A model generated the notes under the pieces. That model saw only the letters and a program-made list of their open reading frames with translations, made no database searches and was not told the origin of the DNA. A stretch of 12,998 bases of DNA from Candidatus Bipolaricaulota bacterium (GTDB lineage Bacteria > Bipolaricaulota > Bipolaricaulia > RBG-16-55-9). Below are positions 6,373-12,998 of the stretch, in pieces (the stretch's first letter is position 1; each line of letters starts with the position of its first letter). Both the position numbers and the translations under genes were made by a program. The DNA lies in the NCBI GenBank assembly GCA_018609825.1, contig JAHEOA010000047.1:1-12998 (forward strand), written 5' to 3'.

Positions 6373-7455
6373 TCACGGCGAGGACGGGCAGGCGGCTACA
6401 CCGCGCGGCACGCCCTGCGCGCGGATGCGCCATAACAGCTCGCCGACAGCGTTCCAGGCGAAGAGGCTTCCCTGAACCGTGGGGCCCACAGCTGAGACGG
6501 TCGTGGCATAGACGTGGCCGGAGGGGGCAACGGCCAGCTGATTGGGTCCGGTCACCTCGGCAAAGGTCGCCACACGGGTGCCGTCGGGCCGAAACCGCCA
6601 GAGCTTGTCGTTGGTGAAGTCGGACACCAGCACGTCGCCGTCGGGCAACACGGCCAGCCCGGCCGGCTTGAACGGGAGGTCGGTGTCGACGTCGACGAAC
6701 GGCTCAATGAACGGTTCAGCGCGCGAGAACTCGGGACCGGTCACCCGCAGCACGCGGCCACCGGGCACCAGGGACTGCACTGGCGTGTCGATCACCAAGA
6801 GGTCGCCGGCATGTGGGCCCTCGCTGAGAAAGCCGAGCGGGCGAACGCTCAAGCTCGTCCCCGCCACCGGTCGGAGAAACTCCCTTGGCGGGATGAGGCG
6901 TTGGAGTTCCGGGTCGTCGGCGCCCTGGGGAGTCCGGAGTTCCCAGAGCCCACGGGTCGGTTGGCCGTCGGACACGGACGTGGTGCCCAAGAGGATCCGA
7001 CCCGGCGAGGCCACCGCCAGGGAACTCGGTTGGAACCGCGACGCGTCCCAGCGCTTGACGGTCTCGAGGCTGCCGTCGACGCTGAGGCGCAGCAGGCGAT
7101 GCGTTGCGTCGTCGATGCCTAGGCTCACCGAGCCGCCGTCCGACCCGAGTCCAACCTGAACGGATCCGTCCGGCCGTTGCAGATCGGTGACGAAGAGGCC
7201 TCCGTCCGACGCGCAAGCCAGATCGGAGGGCCCGTTCAGCGCTCGGCGAACCGTGATCGATATCTGCAGGGCCGGATCCTCGACGTTCAGGACGCGACCG
7301 TCCAGGTCGGCCCGGCCCAGCTGGCTGTAGAAGACCTGCGTGGCGGCCTCGGAGGCGACCGACGGGCTCAGCAGCGCCCATAGGGCTACGATCATCGCGA
7401 ACACAAGCAATAGGCGCTCCCGTCGACGGTTGCTCGACTTAGTCGTCGGAGCCAT
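6373..7455 (-). CDS. Exported beta-propeller-like protein (NHL/SMP-30-type repeats)
   Basis: 360 residues. A basic N-terminus (KSSNRRRER) and a hydrophobic stretch at about 15-37 form a signal peptide or membrane anchor, with likely cleavage near SEA/AT. The rest has repeated strand-turn motifs of NHL/SMP-30-like propellers: GPSDLACASDGGLFVTDL, HRLLRLSVDGSL, PSSLAVASPGRILLG, KPAGLAVLPDGDVLVSDF, DKLWRFRPDGTRV and PNQLAVAPSGHVYATT. About five or six blades are countable. No catalytic residues stand out, so a binding role outside the membrane is more likely than enzymatic activity. GGGAGGAG lies 7 nt before ATG 7455. The gene leads an apparent propeller-kinase-regulator unit, so it might feed or modulate the kinase's external sensor; this is inference from order alone. 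Confidence 0.85.
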   Translation of the reverse strand: MAPTTKSSNRRRERLLLVFAMIVALWALLSPSVASEAATQVFYSQLGRADLDGRVLNVEDPALQISITVRRALNGPSDLACASDGGLFVTDLQRPDGSVQVGLGSDGGSVSLGIDDATHRLLRLSVDGSLETVKRWDASRFQPSSLAVASPGRILLGTTSVSDGQPTRGLWELRTPQGADDPELQRLIPPREFLRPVAGTSLSVRPLGFLSEGPHAGDLLVIDTPVQSLVPGGRVLRVTGPEFSRAEPFIEPFVDVDTDLPFKPAGLAVLPDGDVLVSDFTNDKLWRFRPDGTRVATFAEVTGPNQLAVAPSGHVYATTVSAVGPTVQGSLFAWNAVGELLWRIRAQGVPRGVAACPSSP

Positions 7456-7682
7456 GTCGGTTCTCCTCCCGGTGATCCTGCGCGTCAGTCAGCTCGAAGA
7501 GCCGGTTGACGCCGCACCCAATGGCCATATCGCCCGCTGAGAAGCAATGGGCGCCGGCCATCCCACCCGCCAACCTGCGTCCAGCCTCGGGACCCGAACC
7601 GGCTCGCGTCCGGCGCTGGCCAGCCATTGGACCATGGCTCGCGAAATCCATGAGTCAACTGTTACGGAAGGCGGCTTGAGAA

Positions 7683-7715
7683 TCGATACCTAGCGGATGG
7701 AAAAATGATGGAAAC
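7683..7715 (-). promoter_or_regulatory. Partial 11-bp repeat array, site 3
   Basis: Minus strand from 7715 down: GTTTCCATCAT, TTTTCCATCCG, then a degenerate CTAGGTATCGA. The two good units are exactly 11 bp apart (plus-strand ATG at 7697 and 7708). The middle unit matches a site 1 unit at 10 of 11 bases. It precedes the propeller-kinase-regulator unit, so autoregulation is possible. No -10 box keeps the 30-bp geometry of sites 1 and 2, which lowers confidence. Confidence 0.35.
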
Positions 7716-7898
7716 GGCGAAGCGGAAGCGCTAGCGCCGCGTCGATGGGGATGGCTATGAGGGCGTCGGACCCGAACCGCAGGCCCTCCCTCGGCTCGAC
7801 GGCGCGTGCATCCGGTCGCGCGTCCGCTCTCCCTCGCCTCCCGGTCGCCTACTGTGCCCGTCAGGAAGCAAGCGATCAATACGCTCTGTCGTGCCGAA

Positions 7899-7937
7899 AC
7901 GGGGCCCGTGACCGGCGTTGCCAGCCACGGGCCCCGT
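7899..7937 (-). terminator. Strong hairpin terminator of the PKD / exported-protein unit
   Basis: A perfect 12-bp inverted repeat (7899-7910 ACGGGGCCCGTG with 7926-7937) encloses a 15-base loop that can itself pair (GGC/GCC). It lies about 70 bp past the stop codon at 8006. On the minus strand only a short T run follows, so it is a GC-rich, weak-U terminator. The symmetrical stem could also act on the other strand, but no plus-strand gene approaches it. Confidence 0.65.
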
Positions 7938-8005
7938 CAACGTGGGTTCCGTCCACAGCTTGTTCCGACTCTTGCTCAGCCTGTGGGCTTAACGTTGGAG
8001 GTTGC

Positions 8006-8827
8006 TCATTCCGATGATTGCACGTTCCGCACGCTGGCCGCTTGCGCCAGGTCATCCAACTGCGGGATGAGCGCTTGGACCCGAGCCGTGGCGCCCGAGC
8101 GCGACTCGACGATGAGATCGAGCCCCGACGGCAGCTCGGTCGAACTTGAGCCCAGCTCCACGTCCACGACGGCCCGAAGACCCGATCGCGGGACGCCGCG
8201 CTCCGATGACGCTTCGGCCCAGTCGGGCGCGTTGAGGAAGCCGTAGAGCGCCGACGTCAGGTTCACGCCTTGCGGCGGCTGCGGGTCGCTCGGTTGGCTG
8301 TAGGCCGAGAAGTCAAGCGACGATGGGCTGCTGGGCAGCAGATCGAAAGGCGCCAGCGCGTCGCCGATCTCGCTGAGCATCTCGTCGGTCAGTTCCGCCT
8401 TCGGCAACAGGGGCGAGACGAGGAGCGCATACGTTCCAGCGCCCTCGGGCGTCGGCCGCAGGTTGAGCTCCCAGGTCTCGCCCGTCAGCCGCATCCAGAT
8501 CATCTGGCCGTCGGCGATCAGTTGGGGCCGTTGGAAGAACTCGCGCTCGTTGGCGGGGTCGCAACTGGGGCACGGCTGGCTCCCCTTGAAGTAGGTGACG
8601 TCCGTCCCCGTCTGCACGCGCACCCAGTAGTCGGCCGACTGGGCTTGCTGGATGATCTCCACCACGCTCGCGCTTGGGGCGTCGAACGTGGCGCGGAAGT
8701 GGGCTTGGTCGCCCACGGCGGCGTTGGACGTCATGCCTCCGGCGCCCAGGGCAAAAAGCCCGACGAGCGTGATCAGCATGGCACCCAGGCCGAGTCGTCG
8801 GGTTGGTGCGGTTACGGCATCTGTCAT
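8006..8827 (-). CDS. Exported protein of unknown function, cotranscribed with the PKD protein
   Basis: 273 residues from ATG 8827. I chose this start because AAAGGAGG stands 4 nt upstream; an ATG at 8845 would lie upstream of that site. The N-terminus is a signal peptide (RRLGLGAMLITLVGLFALGAGG, cleavage near SNAA). The mature part has QPCPSCDPANE, a Cys pair probably joined by a disulfide outside the cytoplasm, then aromatic-rich strands (QMIWMRLTGETWELNLRP), a central Pro/Ser-rich stretch and a predicted mixed fold to the C-terminus. The alternation of DADYWVRV/TDVTYFKG/MIWMRL/WELNLRP loosely recalls outer-surface carrier (LolA/LppX-like) beta sheets, but I would not assign it. Only 34 bp separate it from the PKD gene stop, so the two are likely made together. 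No family recognised. Confidence 0.8.
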   Translation of the reverse strand: MTDAVTAPTRRLGLGAMLITLVGLFALGAGGMTSNAAVGDQAHFRATFDAPSASVVEIIQQAQSADYWVRVQTGTDVTYFKGSQPCPSCDPANEREFFQRPQLIADGQMIWMRLTGETWELNLRPTPEGAGTYALLVSPLLPKAELTDEMLSEIGDALAPFDLLPSSPSSLDFSAYSQPSDPQPPQGVNLTSALYGFLNAPDWAEASSERGVPRSGLRAVVDVELGSSSTELPSGLDLIVESRSGATARVQALIPQLDDLAQAASVRNVQSSE

Positions 8828-8861
8828 GGGTCCTCCTTTGTCCAATGGCAGTTCGATGCGG

Positions 8862-11834
8862 CTATAAGCGGGCGTACGGGACGCAGAGCGTAAACTGGAA
8901 GCCGGGCTGGTCGACGAGCACGAGGCAGACCCGCGAATTGCTCAACGGGGCCAGGTTGCCCGGCTCGAAGTTGATGACAAACGGGTTCGACGGCGCCTGC
9001 TTCAGTTGCGGGCCGAGCGTGACGAAACGCTTGCTCCGCTCCGGCTGGCCGTCCCCGTTGACGTCAAGGCGCAGGTCGAGCTTGACCTTGCCGGTGTCGC
9101 CGGAGACGCCGACGATGTACTGCACCGGCGTGGCGCCGACCGTGCCGCTTCGTTCCACGCGGGTCTGGTTGACCGGCTGCGGCTGCAGGCCCTGGGGCGC
9201 TGCGCCGCCGGAGCGCCGTGCCACGCCGGTGATCCGCCCGTCAGCCTCCAGTTGCAAGCTGAACGGACGGTTCGACTGCCAGCTCGATCGGCCTTGAATG
9301 ACGATCCGCAGACGGCTGTCGTCCAGCGCGTCCACGAAGAAGCCGGGTCCGGACGGCAGCGACGAGCCGACCTCGATCTGGCGACTGACGCTGGCGGTCG
9401 CACCCCGGTTGTCGGTGACGGTCAGCGTCGCCGTGAACGTGCCGGCGCGCGTGTAGGTGTGCTGGACGCGCTGGCCTTGGGCGCTCGATCCGTCGCCGAA
9501 GCGCCAAGTCGACTGGACGATCGACCCGTCGGGATCGAAGGCGGTCGAGGTGAACGTGACGGGATCCCCCGCTTCGGGCGTCGCGGTGGAGACGTTGAAC
9601 GAGGCGATCGGCGTCTGGTTCGGCGCGGCTTGGACGACGACCGACTGGGTCGTGAAGCTGGATGTGCCCTGACTGTCGACCACCCGTAGCCGCACCGTGA
9701 ACGATCCGTTGGAGCGGTAGCGATGGGTGACCGTGCGGCCCGTGGCCGAACTGTTGTCGCCGAAGCTCCACTCGTAGCGCGTGATCTGTCCGTCCGGATC
9801 GAACGAATTGGACGCGTCGAACGTGACGGCTTGATTGACCCGCGGGTTGCTCGGCGAGATCTGGAAGTTGGCGACCGGCGCCTGGTTGGCGCGGGCACGG
9901 ACGCGCAGTTGCTGCGTGCTACTGGCGGTGCTGCCGCGATCGTCGGTGACCGTCAGCGTCACGGTCACGGGGCCCGAGGAGCGATAGCGGTGCGTGACGG
10001 ACCGGCCCATGGCCGAGGACCCGTCGCCGAAGTTCCACTCGTAGCGCGTGATCTGCCCGTCCGGATCGAACGAATTGGACGCGTCGAAGCCCACCTGCTC
10101 GCCGACACGGGGGTCCACGGGCTGGACGTTGAACTGGGCGATCGGCGCCCGGTTGCTCGGCCGGACGTTGACCGTCTGTGAGATGGAATCCTGGCGCCCC
10201 TGGTCGTCGGTGACCGTCAGCGTGACGCTGAAGCTCGCGGACCGGTTGAAGCTCCGTTGGACCACGGCGCCCGACGCGTCGGTGCTCCCGTCGCCGTCGA
10301 AGTCCCATTCATGGCGCGAGATCCGACCGTCGGGATCCGAGGAGTTGCGCCCGTCAAACGTGACGCTCTGACCGACCTGCGGATCGGAGGGACGGACGCT
10401 GAAGCGCGCGATCGGCGACTGGTTGCGTTGACGCACCGAGATCGACTTCGTGACGTTGTCGGTTGCGCCGCGGTCGTCGCGGACCGTCAGTTGGACCTGG
10501 AACAGCCCCGGTTGATTGAAGCTCGTCTGCACGACGGGACCGGAGGCATCGGTCCGGCCGTCGTTGTTGAGGTCCCATTCGTATTGCTGGATCTGGCCGT
10601 CCGGGTCGCTGGAGCCCGAGGCGTCCAACGTCACCGTCTGGTTGACTTCGGGCTGCTGCGGGGAGACGCTGAACTGCGCGTTGGGCGCTTGGTTCTGGCG
10701 GCCGACGGTGAGCGTGCGCGAGGTCGTGTTCGTGGCGCCGTCGTCGTCGGTGACGGTCAGGGTGACATTGACGGTGCCGGGGTTGGTAAAGCGCACGTTG
10801 ACGCGGGCCCCCTGCAGCGACAGACGCCGGTTGCCGCCCTCGAACGTCCATTGCCAGTTGACGATGCGCCCGTCGGCGTCGGTCGAGGCCGTGCCGTCGA
10901 AGGTGACGCTCTGGTTGATGTTCGGATTGGAGGGGCGGACGCTGAAACGCGCCGTGGGGCGCTGATTCTGTTGCCCCACGGTGACGGTCTTGGTGAGCGA
11001 CGCGGTCGCCCCGCGAATGTCGGTGACGGTCAGCGTGACCTCGGCCTGGCCGGCGTTGTTGAAGCGGACGCGGGCGCGCTCGCCGAGGACGTCGGTGCGG
11101 CCATCGCCGTCAAAATCCCACTGGTAGCGGGCGATCTGGCCGTCCGGATCACGGGACGCCGAGGCGTCAAACGTGATGACCTCGCCGACGCCCGGGTTGA
11201 ACGGCGTAAACGAGAACTGGGCGATCGGACTGCGGTTGGCCGGTTGGGTGCCCACGGTGAAGCTGGTGAACGCCGTGGCGATCTTGCCCTCCACGGCCAA
11301 TCCCTGGGCCGCGCCGGACGCCTGCTGGGCGAAGTCGTTCGGGTCGCTGCAGAGGTTGGCGAACGGCGTCTGCTGCGACGTCGAGGCGTTGAAGACGTCG
11401 CGCAGGTCGAACGGCTCGGTGCTGGCGAAGGCCTGGACGACGTCGGTGCCCCGCGGCGGGGTCACTTGCAGGCGATAGCTGTTGCTGTCCGGCACGACGA
11501 AGCGGCCCGTGGACACCTCGGGATTGCCGGAGAACGCGTTGGGGAACACCAGCGTGCATTGGCCGTCGGCGTCGATCTCGACGAGATTCAGATAGACCCG
11601 ATTGGCGTTCCGTACGGACGTGTCGACGGCGATCCGCACGCTGTCGCCCACGTTGAAGCTGCTGCGCGGGTCGCCGTTGGCGTCGAGCATGCGCACCTCG
11701 ACCTGGACGCGGTCGGAACTCGGCAGGGTGACGAGCCCCTGCTCAGCCGGTCCGGCATCGGCGGGCACGCCGAACGCCAGGCTCGCGATCATCACGCACA
11801 GTACGATCCCGACCGATTGTCGGAAATGGGTCAT
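8862..11834 (-). CDS. Secreted DUF4384-like / seven-PKD-repeat surface protein
   Basis: 990 residues from ATG 11834, chosen because AGAGGAGG lies 7 nt upstream and a signal peptide follows at once (residues 1-27, ending GVPADA). The open frame continues further to 12140 but only through the Nudix gene. Residues about 42-148 resemble DUF4384: VGDSVRIAV, RVYLNLVEIDADGQCTLVFPN, then YRLQVTPPRGTDVVQAFAST. Residues about 200-824 are seven PKD domains of about 90 residues, each with the NQxPxAxFxVxP start, DPDGxIxxYEW core and VTLTVTDDRGATxS end. Several carry DxDGDGxTD loops, likely calcium sites. Residues 825-990 form a separate C-terminal domain with LDVNGDGQPE and two cysteines near the end (SRVCLVLVD, FTLCVPY). 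No peptidase or glycosidase motif is seen, so it is probably a structural or binding protein of the cell surface. Confidence 0.93.
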   Translation of the reverse strand: MTHFRQSVGIVLCVMIASLAFGVPADAGPAEQGLVTLPSSDRVQVEVRMLDANGDPRSSFNVGDSVRIAVDTSVRNANRVYLNLVEIDADGQCTLVFPNAFSGNPEVSTGRFVVPDSNSYRLQVTPPRGTDVVQAFASTEPFDLRDVFNASTSQQTPFANLCSDPNDFAQQASGAAQGLAVEGKIATAFTSFTVGTQPANRSPIAQFSFTPFNPGVGEVITFDASASRDPDGQIARYQWDFDGDGRTDVLGERARVRFNNAGQAEVTLTVTDIRGATASLTKTVTVGQQNQRPTARFSVRPSNPNINQSVTFDGTASTDADGRIVNWQWTFEGGNRRLSLQGARVNVRFTNPGTVNVTLTVTDDDGATNTTSRTLTVGRQNQAPNAQFSVSPQQPEVNQTVTLDASGSSDPDGQIQQYEWDLNNDGRTDASGPVVQTSFNQPGLFQVQLTVRDDRGATDNVTKSISVRQRNQSPIARFSVRPSDPQVGQSVTFDGRNSSDPDGRISRHEWDFDGDGSTDASGAVVQRSFNRSASFSVTLTVTDDQGRQDSISQTVNVRPSNRAPIAQFNVQPVDPRVGEQVGFDASNSFDPDGQITRYEWNFGDGSSAMGRSVTHRYRSSGPVTVTLTVTDDRGSTASSTQQLRVRARANQAPVANFQISPSNPRVNQAVTFDASNSFDPDGQITRYEWSFGDNSSATGRTVTHRYRSNGSFTVRLRVVDSQGTSSFTTQSVVVQAAPNQTPIASFNVSTATPEAGDPVTFTSTAFDPDGSIVQSTWRFGDGSSAQGQRVQHTYTRAGTFTATLTVTDNRGATASVSRQIEVGSSLPSGPGFFVDALDDSRLRIVIQGRSSWQSNRPFSLQLEADGRITGVARRSGGAAPQGLQPQPVNQTRVERSGTVGATPVQYIVGVSGDTGKVKLDLRLDVNGDGQPERSKRFVTLGPQLKQAPSNPFVINFEPGNLAPLSNSRVCLVLVDQPGFQFTLCVPYARL
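9362..11237 (-). repeat. Seven tandem PKD-domain repeats
   Basis: Unit starts fall near residues 200, 290, 381, 471, 561, 650 and 739 of the PKD protein, about 267-273 bp each. Units 5 and 6 are the closest pair: 9768-9821 and 10035-10088 differ at one of 54 bases, at an offset of 267 bp. This indicates recent duplication or conversion within the array. Confidence 0.9.
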
Positions 11835-11898
11835 GGAAATGCCTCCTCTAGCACCTCTTGATGGCGACTTGCTCAGTCCAAGGCTGCCTCGATCTGTG

Positions 11899-11904
11899 AT
11901 TCTA
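11899..11904 (-). promoter_or_regulatory. Candidate -10 box for the PKD gene
   Basis: TAGAAT on the minus strand, about 65 nt upstream of ATG 11834, in the 151-bp gap after the Nudix gene. No good -35 is seen at 16-18 bp. Confidence 0.35.
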
Positions 11905-11985
11905 CAATATCGACTCCGACACGGAGCCACAAGTGCCCCACAGAGAGCCCGAATTGGACGCGGTCGATCCGCAAGCTCTCCGGGG

Positions 11986-12489
11986 TCAATCGCGCAGTGC
12001 AACCTGGACGAGGCGCCCGATGCGATCGCGATGGCGCGTGAGCAGCTCGTGCTGATCGCGCCAAGCCAACGGAGGCAGGTCGTCGAGGGCGAACCAGCCC
12101 ACGTCGAAGTGATGGGCTTCGTCGGTCGGCCTGGCCTCAAGCTGGTCGGTGGTGAAGAGGAAGTAGTGCGAGTGGACCCAGCGCGTCCAGTCGATGTTGA
12201 GGTGCTCGCCCGTGCCCAGATGCGCGAGCTTGGTCAAGTTGCCCAGCCCGGCCTCCTCCATGATCTCGCGTCGGGCCGCCGCCAACAGCGCCTCGTCGTT
12301 CTGGACGCCGCCCTTGGGCAGGACGTAGCCGGGCAGTTCGTGCTCGTGCGCGATCTCGCGCGTGAGCGCGACGACGACGTCGGGCTCCTCATAGCGGGCC
12401 ACGACGCCGCCGGCGGACAGGCGCATGGGAACCCCGGACGGTCGCTCGTACCAGCGCTCGTCCCAGTCCATCGTCGCTTGCTTGGTCAT
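11986..12489 (-). CDS. Nudix hydrolase
   Basis: 167 residues with a perfect Nudix box, Gx5Ex7REUxEExGU, at about residues 60-82 (GGVQNDE, then RREIMEEAGL). The Glu residues should hold the Mg2+ that drives hydrolysis of a nucleoside diphosphate linked to another moiety. The start of the fold (SAGGVVARYEEPDVVVALTR) and the LPKGGV lead-in resemble diadenosine-polyphosphate or 8-oxo-dGTP-type Nudix enzymes, but the substrate cannot be told from sequence alone. LPKG before the box is common in Ap4A/diphosphoinositol-type members. A cytoplasmic housekeeping enzyme, probably unrelated to the surface proteins. ATG 12489 has no clear Shine-Dalgarno; a second ATG at 12471 is possible. A -10-like TATGAT lies at 12530-12535. 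Confidence 0.95.
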   Translation of the reverse strand: MTKQATMDWDERWYERPSGVPMRLSAGGVVARYEEPDVVVALTREIAHEHELPGYVLPKGGVQNDEALLAAARREIMEEAGLGNLTKLAHLGTGEHLNIDWTRWVHSHYFLFTTDQLEARPTDEAHHFDVGWFALDDLPPLAWRDQHELLTRHRDRIGRLVQVALRD

Positions 12490-12529
12490 GGCTCAACGGC
12501 CCCCGATCCCGAGGGGAGCCCTCCCTGGT

Positions 12530-12535
12530 ATCATA
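12530..12535 (-). promoter_or_regulatory. Candidate -10 box for the Nudix gene
   Basis: TATGAT on the minus strand, about 41 nt before ATG 12489. No convincing -35 at standard spacing; the leader contains a GC-rich potential hairpin between 12497 and 12520. Confidence 0.35.
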
Positions 12536-12631
12536 GCACGGGCAGCGATTCAAGCGGATCGGGCCCAGCCTGGCAGCGCCGAAGACCTTCGGCCTGCGGG
12601 GGGCCACTGGCTCCCGGTCGGGGGCGCGTTT

Positions 12632-12952
12632 CTATGGCGCGTCCGAACTCGACAGGGCTTCCATCTCCAGGACCTCCACCGGCGTGCCCCACTGATGGAT
12701 CGTCATGACCTCCTTGACCATACGCACGCGGAAGCGCACGCGCAGCCCGTCCTGCTCGAACTCCGAGCGGAGGTTGACCGGGTCGAGCTTGTCGCCGTCG
12801 TCGGACTCGATGCCGTAGAAGCCGCCCTCCAGGTCGATGAAGCGAACGGTCCCCGTCCCCTCCATCGTGTCCATGTCGTGGAAGCAGCCGGTCAGGGCGA
12901 GCCCCAACAGCGCCACGGCGCCGAGCGCCAAGGTCGTGCGCATCGCCATCAT
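12632..12952 (-). CDS. Small lipoprotein with a conserved LEGGFYGI...DDG domain
   Basis: 106 residues. Hydrophobic signal followed by the lipobox LTGC (Cys23), so the mature protein should be lipid-anchored. The mature part is one compact domain: GTVRFIDLEGGFYGIESDDG, LDPVNLRSEFEQDGLRVRFR, then MTIHQWGTPVEVLEME. This pattern (LEGGF.gI..DDG...P.NL...f..dGl.V.f......WG..v.i) is one I recall from small proteins of many bacteria and archaea, probably an OB-like beta barrel, but I cannot name its function. Start choice among ATG 12952, 12949 and 12943 is open: GGGGG at 12954-12958 fits the inner starts better, and 12943 gives a typical MRTTLALGAVALL lipoprotein leader. Confidence 0.82.
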   Translation of the reverse strand: MMAMRTTLALGAVALLGLALTGCFHDMDTMEGTGTVRFIDLEGGFYGIESDDGDKLDPVNLRSEFEQDGLRVRFRVRMVKEVMTIHQWGTPVEVLEMEALSSSDAP

Positions 12953-12958
12953 TCCCCC

Positions 12959-12978
12959 TTTACCCGACCAAGGGTAAA
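12959..12978. promoter_or_regulatory. 20-bp palindrome upstream of the lipoprotein gene
   Basis: TTTACCC (12959-12965) and GGGTAAA (12972-12978) form a perfect 7-bp inverted repeat around a 6-bp spacer, ending 6 bp before ATG 12952. Its position suits an operator, or a leader hairpin covering the ribosome binding site. No T-run follows, so a terminator is unlikely. Confidence 0.4.
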
Positions 12979-12995
12979 CGCAAGCGAATGGAAGG
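12974..12995 (-). promoter_or_regulatory. Partial 11-bp repeat, site 4, truncated by the window edge
   Basis: Minus strand: CCTTCCATTCG (12995-12985) then CTTGCGTTTAC (12984-12974). Plus-strand 12982-12992 (AAGCGAATGGA) is an exact 11-mer shared with sites 1 and 2. Any further units would lie outside the window. It overlaps the palindrome by five bases and is very close to ATG 12952. Confidence 0.3.
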
Positions 12996-12998
12996 TCA

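Larger units (their letters stand above)
7456..8005. other. 550-bp intergenic region without a convincing gene
   Basis: Short open frames here (for example 7439-7651 and 7655-7879 on the minus strand) are rich in Arg, Gly and Pro, show no domain and lack good ribosome binding sites. The stretch holds the terminator of the upstream unit (7899-7937) and a partial 11-bp repeat array (7683-7715). No tRNA or other RNA gene was recognised. About 230 bp separate the repeat array from the propeller gene start. Confidence 0.6.

Noticed and set aside
7439..7879. Two small minus-strand open frames (7439-7651 and 7655-7879)
   Set aside because: One overlaps the propeller start, which has its own good ribosome binding site. 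Both have low-complexity Arg/Gly/Ser content and no signal or domain.
8843..8866. Two plus-strand ATG triplets 11 bp apart (8845 and 8856), like the repeat arrays
   Set aside because: The A-rich part of the unit is missing, there are only two units, and they sit in the 34-bp gap at a translation start, so chance is more likely.
10257..11861. Long plus-strand open frame of 534 codons opposite the PKD gene, and similar plus-strand frames at 605-1789, 2775-3509, 4291-5316 and 5344-6300
   Set aside because: They lie opposite clearly real genes in GC-rich DNA. Their products are rich in Arg, Gly, Val and Asp repeats with no domain, and they mirror codon bias of the minus-strand genes.
11835..12140. 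Longer start for the PKD protein at 12140
   Set aside because: The extra 102 codons run antisense-free but out of frame through the Nudix gene, and the signal peptide with AGAGGAGG clearly marks ATG 11834.
12578..12593. Short palindrome GCCGAAG/CTTCGGC as terminator of the lipoprotein gene
   Set aside because: The stem is only six to seven pairs, there is no T run on the minus strand, and it lies about 40 bp past the stop.

Overview
This is a GC-rich bacterial chromosome segment in which all nine recognisable genes lie on the minus strand, so they are read from the right edge to the left edge. The organism cannot be named from this window. High GC, Sec and lipobox signals, tandem-95/GEVED and PKD surface proteins and a TACAAT box almost touching a start codon would suit a deep-branching GC-rich phylum such as Chloroflexota, but that is a low-confidence guess.

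In transcription order: a small lipoprotein (12952-12632) and a Nudix hydrolase (12489-11986). Then come two secreted proteins in one apparent unit: a 990-residue protein with a DUF4384-like domain and seven PKD repeats (11834-8862), and an unrecognised exported protein (8827-8006). This unit is closed by a strong 12-bp hairpin (7899-7937). After a 550-bp gap comes a second apparent unit: an exported beta-propeller-like protein (7455-6373), a membrane sensor histidine kinase (CHASE-like, PAS, GAF, PAS, HisKA, HATPase; 6309-3451) and an OmpR/PhoB-type response regulator (3395-2721). Next, with its own promoter, is a 109-residue protein that joins a ribbon-helix-helix DNA-binding domain to two MshEN/T2SSE_N-like motifs (2550-2221). 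Last, after 461 bp of regulatory DNA, is a large secreted GEVED/tandem-95 repeat protein that runs off the left edge (1759 to <1).

The most interesting signal is in the non-coding DNA. Two intergenic regions, in front of the ribbon-helix-helix gene and in front of the giant GEVED gene, each carry four direct repeats with an 11-bp period. On the coding strand the units read roughly nTTTnCATnnn. Each array stands exactly 30 bp upstream of a candidate -10 box. Weaker copies lie in front of the propeller-kinase-regulator unit and at the right edge, in front of the lipoprotein. Unit length and core resemble the binding sites of PhoB/OmpR-family regulators, and such a regulator is encoded between them. 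The inferred picture is a surface-protein locus run by its own two-component system, with a possible c-di-GMP-linked small DNA-binding protein in the same circuit. The sequence supports the parts; the wiring is inference.
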